Shown in pieces: positions 17,341-24,572 of a stretch of DNA of 24,572 nucleotides; the stretch's first letter is position 1; each line of letters opens with the position of its first letter. Source of the stretch: Chara braunii (Eukaryota > Streptophyta > Charophyceae > Charales > Characeae); contig BFEA01000447.1 of assembly GCA_003427395.1 (NCBI GenBank), positions 571,681 to 596,252 on the forward strand, given 5' to 3'. The notes beneath the pieces were generated by a model. It saw only the letters and a list, made by a program, of their open reading frames with translations. It did not search any database and had not been told where the DNA came from. Position numbers and translations under genes: made by a program.

Positions 17341-19064
17341 AACCAACCAGCCTTGAAGAGGTAGAAGGGGAGCCTGGTTTCTGGTTTGTCAGGGATGCCA
17401 AATATATCGGATGGGTTTTCAACGACAATCTGGAGACCCCAGATTGGGTCTGGGTGCTGGAGGGAGCACCCTCGCAAAGGCCAGACATCTACCCACCTTC
17501 AGACAGCAGCTGGCAAACCAAGAATGTAGGCAGAAAATCCCCCAAAATCTTCACAACAGACCAGGTTCTAAACAAACAAAGAGTCCAGGAAGAGAGGAGG
17601 TTGAGAGACCTCCAAATGGACCTAGACGAAACAGGAGAACTGGTTGAAAGAAGATGGACAGAAGTGGTCAAAGAAAGAGGATCGGACGGAATGCAGACAG
17701 ACCCAGCGGCGAACAACGCAACAAGCAGCACAGTGATACAATACACGCGCAAAGGGAACTCAGGAACGGGGCAAAGAAAGGAAACCATTGCAGATCAGGA
17801 GAACACAGGAGAACAAGATGTGGAAATGACAGAGGACAGGAGAATTGGGGTAAAAAGAAAGGGAGAGGAAATCACAAAAGAAGAAGCTATGGGAAGGGAA
17901 ACAGAGGAGGAATACCATCACGGGCAGGAGGAAGAAGAGTGGGAGAAGATCAAGGAATACATCCAAGTAATGAAAGCTCAGAGGGCAAGTATGTTCGAAT
18001 TACATATGGCTTATGTGAGAGAGGAGGAGAAGGCAAGAGGAGACGAGATCCCACTCACGACCAACCCCTACGAAGCTCTGAACGAAGAAGAAGAAATGGT
18101 CGAATACTATGCCCAACAGTATTGCAGAATCAAGAAGGACCAGACAAGGAAGCAAAAGGCAAGAGAGGGGGGTGAAGAGCAGAGAGAAGAAGGAGGATGG
18201 AGAGTGGACAGATACAAAATGCCCGAGTTACCAGAGACCTATAACAAAAAGAGGAAAGCGGAGGAAAAGAAGAAAGGTAACCCGAAAGGAGGCAAAGGAA
18301 AGGGAAGCAAAGAACAAGGAGAGAATGCAAAGGGGCAAGGAGAAGAAGGCAAGAACGGGAACAAGTCNCAGATGCAACAAGAGCAAGGAGAACAGATCAA
18401 TGAGCGAGAATCCCTCTTGTTACAGTCCGAAGTCTTGGAAGCACAAGTCCAAAGACTAGCAGACTTGAACGAAGAAATGAGGCTAAAAACGGTCACAGTG
18501 GGATCTCTGAACGAATGCACGCAGACCGAATTCTGGAATAAGGCGGCAGCAACAAGCAAGATGATCCTGCCCTCCAGAACAATCTTGGCTATGATGTTCG
18601 ATGAACTGACAGAGGAGTGGCAGATCGCCACAGCAGCCAACTTCGCCCTTCCCAGACTCCAGAGGGGACAAAGCATAAAGGAGAAGCTTACATTTGCAGT
18701 TTTAGAAAAAGTACCAACCAAAATTGGATTGTTAGGTGCAATACTGAGAGTGCCCGCCACCAATGGAAGGGAGAACGACGACAGAGAAGACTCCCTTGAT
18801 GTAAGACCAGTTGTGGCCATATTCAGCCCAGGAACCTCCTTGAAAGGTAGTCTCCAATGGAGACCCTGGTGGCAAATCTCACAGCTGCCTTATACAGCCC
18901 TGGGCACAAGCGTACTGGCAGAATTACCAGCAGCAAGCCTGGCAATTACCTTCGCCCTGAAAGTACATAGGATGGGACAGAAAGAACTGGGGGACAAACT
19001 GATGGTTCTGCAGGAGGAAGGAGAAGAGACGACCTTGCAAATAAGGTCAGCATCCTTCCCTTGA
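17256..19064 (+). CDS. Second LINE frame overlapping ORF1, function unknown
   Basis: This 602-codon frame is open from 17232, is -1 relative to ORF1 and overlaps it by about 100 bases; its first ATG is 17256. No family is recognised. Residues about 35-85 are Trp-rich (GFWFVRD, IGWVFND, DWVWVLEG). A very long Lys/Glu-rich section (about 110-380) includes coiled-coil-like stretches and basic clusters. The last 200 residues have ordinary composition (FWNKAAATSKMILPS, LTFAVLEKVPTKIGLLGAIL, WWQISQLPYTALG) and probably fold. One N is at 18368. It ends 44 bases before ORF2. Either ORF1 once read through and a single indel near 17310-17340 split it, or the element has two leading ORFs. Confidence 0.6.
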   Translation: MFQVQAERTYGNGSKMPKERRLCKEQPLKPTSLEEVEGEPGFWFVRDAKYIGWVFNDNLETPDWVWVLEGAPSQRPDIYPPSDSSWQTKNVGRKSPKIFTTDQVLNKQRVQEERRLRDLQMDLDETGELVERRWTEVVKERGSDGMQTDPAANNATSSTVIQYTRKGNSGTGQRKETIADQENTGEQDVEMTEDRRIGVKRKGEEITKEEAMGRETEEEYHHGQEEEEWEKIKEYIQVMKAQRASMFELHMAYVREEEKARGDEIPLTTNPYEALNEEEEMVEYYAQQYCRIKKDQTRKQKAREGGEEQREEGGWRVDRYKMPELPETYNKKRKAEEKKKGNPKGGKGKGSKEQGENAKGQGEEGKNGNKXQMQQEQGEQINERESLLLQSEVLEAQVQRLADLNEEMRLKTVTVGSLNECTQTEFWNKAAATSKMILPSRTILAMMFDELTEEWQIATAANFALPRLQRGQSIKEKLTFAVLEKVPTKIGLLGAILRVPATNGRENDDREDSLDVRPVVAIFSPGTSLKGSLQWRPWWQISQLPYTALGTSVLAELPAASLAITFALKVHRMGQKELGDKLMVLQEEGEETTLQIRSASFP

Positions 19065-19108
19065 TCACACCCAGACCTTTAGAACTGGGGAAGCGGAGAC
19101 ACTGAAGC

Positions 19109-20347
19109 ATGGACGAGAGAGGAGAACAAAATGGTGGGGGGGGAAGGGAATTTAAAAAGGCAAAGAAAAAAACAGAGTTAGACATAAGATCATGGAACGT
19201 TCATGGCTTGGCCACCATTTTAACGTCCCCAGCGAAACGGTTTAGTTTAACAGCTAACCTCAAGTGGTTTGACAACGACCCTCCAGATATAGTCTGTATA
19301 CAAGAAACACATCTCACTGATTTCGAAGAGCACAAAGCCATACAACACGAAATAGAGAGAAGGCTGAGATGCGTAGGGAGAGCTGAATGGGTAAACAGTC
19401 CCAATTCAGCCTCGGCAGGTGTACTAATCCTCCTCAACGGAAAATCCAAGGCACTACACCACCTACAAGTAAACCAAGTGACCAAAGATCTCACATGGGG
19501 CAGATGGATAAGGATGGATTTTAACTATAAGCAAGAGGAAATAACACTACTGAATATATACGCTCCAAACACGAACGCCCAAAGAAAGGAATTAATAGAA
19601 ACAATCAAACAAGAATGCCCGAATCACCGACATATCATAGCGGTAGGGGACTGGAATGCCACGGTGGACCCGCTACTTGACAGGGTTTCCCACGCGAGAG
19701 ATCCATACGATGAATCAGAGGCGCAGGCAATGATAGACCTTATTACAGAGAAGAAACTAATAGACCCTTTCAGGACAAGACACCCAGAAGTTAGGAGATT
19801 CACGTGCACTAGGAAAACCCAACAAGGAAGAACATCCTTTTCCAGAATCGATTTTTTCTTAATCTCTGAATCGCTTTCTGGAACCGTACTAGCTACCATT
19901 GTATTCAGATCCCCTTTTTACGGAGGCTTTGATCACAAACAAATAGGCTTAATGCCGAATTTTGGCGTAGACAACGAACAAGGTCGGAGTTTCTTCAAAA
20001 TCCACAACTCTTTACTGAAGTTGGAAAGTTTCAGAAAAGCGGTAAAACAATCATGGCAAGAATGTTCACTACAGATACAAGAGGAAAACATACACCCGAA
20101 TTTCGGAAAAGCCCTAAAACACGTAAGTAAAGAACTAAGCAAGGAATCAAGAAGAGAAGCCAAAAGAAGAGGAGAAAGGCAAGAACTCCTAGAATCCTTA
20201 GTGGAAACAGCAGAGTATAACTTGACCAACAACCCAGGCTCCCCAATGTACGAAGCCCTACTATCAGCAGCAAAAGAAGAATTGGCCCAATGGGCAGAAG
20301 GGAGGAGAAGGGGCCTGAGTATCAGAGCAAGGATAAAGGATTGGTAG
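19109..20347 (+). pseudogene. LINE ORF2, APE-type endonuclease part
   Basis: The endonuclease nicks the target DNA to prime reverse transcription. The ORF2 ATG at 19109 follows the preceding stop by 44 bases. Motifs in order: WNVHG (residues 29-33), IQETH (64-68), SAGVLIL, IYAPN (about 151), GDWNA (about 181), SRIDFF (about 245) and FDHKQIGL (about 273). The expected Asn, Glu, Asp and His catalytic residues of the APE fold are all visible. The frame continues to a TAG at 20345, directly after IKDW, just before the linker to RT. The same frame resumes at once, so this is one point nonsense change. Confidence 0.9.
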
Positions 20348-21667
20348 TGTAATGGATCCATGACGAAATACTTTTTTCAAGGAATCAAATCCAATTGTAG
20401 AAACAACAGAATTCTTGAGCTGAGAGATGAAAGAGGGATACTGAAAAGCCAACAGCAAGACCTGCCACAAATAGCTACAAATTTCTACAAAAAACTATAC
20501 ACTTCACAATCCTCTAACGACAACAGGGGAGAGATAAAGAGGGCAAGGGACAAGTTCACGAGACACCTAGAAATCTGTATCAAACCAGAAGCAATAGCTT
20601 ATCTAGACAAAGACCTCACTCTAGCTGAGGTACATAGGGCACTGGACTCCATGCAAACGAACAAGGTTCCAGGCATAGATGGGCTAACAAAGGAATTCTG
20701 GCAAGAACACTGGCCACTGCTAGGGAACGACCTCTTGCGCATTTATCAGGAAGCCTATAAGAAAGGAGGACTAGGAGAAGACGTTAGCACGGGGATAGTA
20801 ACTCTACTTTACAAAAAAATGGAAAGGGAAGACATCAAAAACTACAGACCTATCTCCTTGTTACCAGTAGCGTATAAAATCTTAGCAAAGACTCTAGCCA
20901 ATAGAATTAAAAATGTAACCGACAAATGCTTCCATATGGACCAATCAGGATTCATCCCAGGGAGATTTATCCTAGATAACGTAATCTGTCTGAACGAGGC
21001 AACTAAACTAATAAGGGACAAAAAACTACAAGCAGCGATACTCTTCTTCGACTTCGAAAAGGCCTATGACCAGGTAAATTGGGACTTCCTACAGCAATGC
21101 ATGGAGACAATGGGAGTGGGACCATCTTTTAGAAAATGGGTGAAGGTTCTATACGCAAACGCAACTGGGAGAGTCCAAGTTAATGGTCACCTATCAGAAC
21201 CATACAGAATGACGAGGTCGGTCAGACAAGGGGACCCACTGGCTGCCCCAATATTCCTTTTCGTCATGGAGGCAATAGCCACCTTTTTTAGGAAGGACCC
21301 CTCGATAGAAAGACTACAAGCCTTGGACGATGGAAGAAATGGCCAATTCCAACTCCCAACAGTGATGCTGTTCGCGGATGACTTAACGGTGCTCATAAGA
21401 GCGTCAGACTCCTCATTTCAAGCACTGGCGAGAGCCATGCAAGCTTTTCAATTAGCTTCAGAAATGAAGATAAATTGGAAGAAAACGGTTGGGTGGTGGC
21501 ACGCCGAGACACCCCCCCCAACAGACACCGAAGCAACACAGGGATTGCAATGGTTGGACCGCCAAACCCCTTTCAAATTCCTGGGAATATCGCTAACCAT
21601 GACAGGGACCAGTAACTCAATAGCAACGAACCTGCTCGCAGTCGTCATGAATAAGTACTTGGGATGA
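20348..21667 (+). pseudogene. LINE ORF2, reverse transcriptase part
   Basis: RT performs target-primed synthesis of the new copy. In the same frame as the endonuclease it shows TKYFFQGIK, VPGIDGLTKEFW, NYRPISLLPVAYKILAK, DQSGFIPGRFILDN, FFDFEKAYDQV (Asp of motif A at about 21052), RQGDPLAAPIFLF, and the catalytic FADD at 21371-21382. FKFLGISLT follows. A TGA at 21665 interrupts the sequence after NKYLG; many L1 proteins have Trp there, and one G-to-A change would explain it. All RT catalytic residues are intact. Confidence 0.92.
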
Positions 21668-23650
21668 CAAAAGATATACAGTTCCCTGGTGGGAAGAACA
21701 CTAGTCATCAACTCATCAGTTTTCTCCATGATCTGGTACATAGCATCAGTGTGGGATCCACCCACAACTTTCACGAAGGACCTTAGGAAAAAGGCATCAG
21801 CTTACCTGTGGACAGGGGACGCATCCAAGAACCAATTTATATCCAAGGTCGCGTGGAAATACGTAACAAATCCAGCAGAGGAAGGAGGGCTCAGCCTCAT
21901 TGACCCCGCAACAGAATACAAAGCTCTCCAGACAAAGTGGATTCTGAGACTAATCTTCAAATTGGAACTACCATGGCAGAAAATGGCCCTGTATCAAATA
22001 AGGAACCTGCTCCCATTTAAAGCACATGACAACATCAACGGCCATACATGGCTCATGAACAAATACTGGACACCTAGAAGAGAAGGAAGCAGATCCAAAC
22101 AGGGAGGATGAATGCCAATCCCAGACCCCCCAAGCGGACATTGGGCAAAGCTAGTAGCAGTATGGAGACAAGCCTTCCCACAAAGAAAAAGAGGCCCAAA
22201 GTCAAAGGAAGAAATCCTGAGACAACCCCTTTCTGGGAACGATCTACTGAACGATCAAAACGGAAAGACATGGTCCCTCAATGGGAGTGGTAAGAGATGG
22301 AGGACCTGGGTTGAGAGAGGCATATGAAAGATCGAGCACCTATGGGATGAAGGAAATAACAAATGGAAGTCAGAAGGGGAACTTAGAACAAAACTGAGAG
22401 GTCACCACAACTTACAGAAAAACTTAGAAATACTAAAAGACAGCATCCCAATAGCCTGGAGGGCAACCCTAAAAAAGAGCAGAGCCTGGAAGAAAGGAGA
22501 ATGGGCAACATTGAAAGCCCAAGAAACACCCTCAATAGCCCTCCGATTCATAAGCCACAAGGGAACAGATAGGAGCATAGCTAGATTCGAAGTACATGAA
22601 CTAGAAAACACAGACAAAACAATAGTTTTGGTCAGAAAAGTCACACTAGTCAATTTAGACTTTAGTCTACAGGATCTAAGAAAAGTTNGAGAACTAAAAA
22701 ACGAGCAGAAGAGACAAAAGAAAGGAAGAAAGGGGACAGAAACTCCTACCTGGTTATTCAGGCCAAACAAAGACATATCAGAGTTAGAAATCNACCCCAA
22801 CNAGTGNGGTTGGTACCAGAACAGAGAGAGGGGCAGAGCTAGGAAATGGATTGCACTGCATGAATATACGGTGAAAAAAGGGTATAAGTTAAGACGCAAA
22901 CTAGAAAACCCACAACCAGTCATAGCAGAAAGGTGGGAAAAAACCTTACAAATAGACCCTTCCTACTTGAGCACAATCCCATGGGCCTTCTATACATCGA
23001 TCAGACCTCACAGAGTAAGAAGTCTACAGTGGTTGATAATCTACATGGCAGTCCCTGTCAACGCCTGGTTAGAGGCAAGGCGTAGAAAAGAGGATAGAAC
23101 AGAACCCTCGGCACACTGTCAAATGTGCCAGGATCAGCTAGCGGAAACACTAACCCACTGCCTACTAGACTGCCGGCAAGCCAAAGCCCTGTGGACCAAA
23201 TGCAAAAAAGCCTGGCCCAACCTTTCTCCCAACGAATTCCCGACAAACCAATTCTACCTATTGACAGCAATAGACAAGGAAAACATAGTCTCCGAAGAAG
23301 ACAGAGAGATCATAGAGCTTCTGCGAAGAACGACCCTATGGGTAATATGGAGAGCACGATGCGGCGGCACAATAGGTAAAAAGAGGATAACAACAAACGA
23401 ATCGTGGGAAGAGGCTCGAGCAATGGTAGAAACAGGAATCAGAGTGGAATGGAAACGAGCCCTAGAGAAGTTGGACAGGGAAACAGTGGAACAAAGGAGG
23501 ACTAAAATACAAAAGGATTTTGAAGAAAAATGGCTGAAGGAGGGACTATTGGCCAAAATAACAGGAAGAACCCTTCACTTTACGGACTGGTGGGATCCAG
23601 ACCGACCGGCGACAGGACAGAATAGAGCCATCACAATGGACTTAGACTGA
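21668..23650 (+). pseudogene. LINE ORF2, C-terminal region with zf-RVT-like zinc finger
   Basis: The same frame continues through TGA codons at 22109 and 22325 to the natural stop at 23648-23650. The first part (GRTLVINSSVFS, KKASAYLWTG, GGLSLIDP) is the usual L1 segment after RT. The later part resembles plant zf-RVT domains: WAFYTSIRPHRVRSLQWL, then a finger CQMC...HCLLDC at 23117-23173 with spacing C-x2-C-x9-H-x4-C. A charged C-terminus follows, ending FTDWW near 23591. Four N bases lie between 22688 and 22807. No RNase H domain is visible. Confidence 0.85.
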
Positions 23651-23918
23651 CAAAGGAAGAACCTAGAATACTCCAAAAAAGAGGTCGAAGATACCCAGAA
23701 CAAATAGGAAAGGGATGATTAATAAAAACCCCTAGGGTTTAGGGTTTAAGAATTACAAATGCGACTCCAAAAACCCTTAGAGGACATGGGCTTAGAGAAG
23801 CTAGGATAAGAAGGAAAGCCCGGACAATAGACTAGGAATATATAGGAAGTTCAGATTCTGGACAGACAATTCTCTCCAGGAGAGATCAGGAGCCAACCAT
23901 TTTACGGACAAGACAATT

Positions 23919-24073
23919 CAGCTGAGAAGACCCAAGAATAGGGAGACTTACAAGACCAAGGGGAACTGAAGATAGACTAACTTAGGCAGAGGGGAGAGAG
24001 GGTACACCCTTTCCTAGAGAGGCAATCAATACCGACTACTCGGGCCTCTCAACTATAAAGGAGAGGAGTGTGG
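23919..24073 (+). repeat. 3' UTR module, copy 1
   Basis: Starts CAGCTGAGA and contains a 24-base block (24024-24047) that matches copy 2 at 21 of 24 positions. It has a stem-loop CCTCTC/GAGAGG (24045-24050 with 24061-24066, 10-base loop) and, upstream, a short stem CCTTTC/GAGAGG around CTA. Confidence 0.7.
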
Positions 24074-24286
24074 GGAAATAGACAAAGATTCAGATTTCAG
24101 ACAGGTTCAAGAGTCTAGTGTTCAGACAGACTCAAGACAAGTAGGATTAAGACAACCCCTGGCCAAATAGACAAGGGTTGGGATCAGACGAAATCAGGGC
24201 AAACGGGCTGAAGTATTTCAAGGATTTCAAGAGGCTCAAAAGTGTCCCAGACCGCTCTAGCATAATACACAGACTCAGCAGCATTA

Positions 24287-24449
24287 CAGCTGAGAGGAGC
24301 AAGACTGGGGTCAGTTAGACTTGCACGGGGCAATCAGATTTAGCGACACAGGCTAACTTATGCAGGGGTGAGGGGTGGTACATCCTTCCACAAGGAAGTA
24401 ATCAATGCCGTCCACTCGGGCCTCCCAGCCAGAATGGGGAGGAGCGTGC
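24287..24449 (+). repeat. 3' UTR module, copy 2
   Basis: Starts CAGCTGAGA and holds the second 24-base block (24400-24423). Its stem-loop CCTCCC/GGGAGG (24421-24426 with 24437-24442) has the same 10-base loop length as copy 1. An upstream stem CTTCC/GGAAG corresponds to the upstream stem of copy 1. Confidence 0.7.
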
Positions 24450-24545
24450 GTGAGTTCCTCATGTATTCCATTTTGACTTGCCGGGGGAATAGGAACCGGA
24501 CTGTCGCTCCCCAGAATGGCAGGAGCCAGAACCAAGAGGTTCCTT

Positions 24546-24572
24546 AAAAAAAAAAAAAAAAAAAAAAAAAAA
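24546..24572 (+). other. Poly(A) tail of the LINE
   Basis: A run of 27 A reaches the window edge, so its full length is unknown. It marks the 3' end of a target-primed insertion. Confidence 0.85.

Larger units (their letters stand above)
23651..24545 (+). other. 3' UTR of the LINE
   Basis: The 895-base segment between ORF2 and the A tail has no plausible coding frame. AATAAA is at 23721-23726, far from the tail, so it is probably not the signal used. Two perfect AGGGTTT units lie at 23734-23747. A divergent module is present twice (23919-24073 and 24287-24449). Confidence 0.75.
14445..24572 (+). mobile_element. L1-like LINE, about 10.1 kb, inserted in the 3' LTR of element B
   Basis: The element has the order 5' region, ORF1 with CCHC knuckle, ORF2 with APE endonuclease, RT and zinc finger, 3' UTR, and 27 A at 24546-24572. 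Its left edge is the point where the LTR match stops. The right edge coincides with the window end, so the right target duplication cannot be seen. The RT motifs (GFIPGRFILDN, FDFEKAYD, RQGDPLAAP, FADD) and the C-terminal finger place it in the L1 group, most like plant L1. ORF2 has four stops, so this copy is not autonomous as read. Confidence 0.9.

Noticed and set aside
1-24572. tRNA or rRNA genes, CRISPR arrays, bacterial operons
   Set aside because: None seen by eye; all substantial coding signal is explained by retrotransposon proteins.

Overview
The window is a eukaryotic stack of retrotransposons; I find no host gene in it. Two Ty3/Gypsy elements of chromovirus type and one L1-like LINE lie on the + strand, and all three are broken by stop codons or frameshifts. 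The best guess for the host is the green (streptophyte) lineage, possibly a charophyte alga such as Chara. The reasons are a primer-binding site close to the initiator-Met tRNA site common in plant retrotransposons, LTR decay confined to CG and CHG sites (a plant-type methylation footprint), chromodomain-type Gypsy elements, and a plant-style L1 with a CCHC ORF1 and a zf-RVT-like C-terminus. The species guess rests on an impression of protein style and has not been checked.

Region A (1 to about 6450) is an old Gypsy element. It has a possible 5' LTR tail and primer site, then gag, protease, RT, RNase H and integrase with a chromodomain-like tail and an AT-hook-like motif. A polypurine tract at 5652-5665 precedes a TG that may begin its 3' LTR. 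I count ten in-frame stops and at least six frame breaks.

Region B (6451-14444) is a second, better preserved Gypsy element. It has a 986-bp 5' LTR (TG...CA), a primer-binding site, a 1.5-kb non-coding leader, gag, and pol in the order protease, RT, RNase H, integrase, chromodomain. A polypurine tract follows, then the first 293 bp of the 3' LTR. Four in-frame stops, four frame breaks, a lost RNase H catalytic Asp and a lost zinc-knuckle Cys suggest it is dead.

Region C (14445-24572) is a LINE of about 10.1 kb that starts exactly where the 3' LTR of B breaks off and ends in 27 A at the window edge. It has a long purine-rich 5' region with hairpins, ORF1 (RRM-like plus zinc knuckle), an overlapping 602-codon frame of unknown function, ORF2 (APE-type endonuclease, RT, zinc finger) with four single-codon stops, and a 0.9-kb 3' UTR. 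The 3' UTR carries a duplicated stem-loop module.

The layout reads as LINE inside element B, with B next to or inside the 3' end of element A. The amount of decay is consistent with that order (A most broken). Isolated N bases cluster near 6870-7270, 16540-16880 and 22690-22810.
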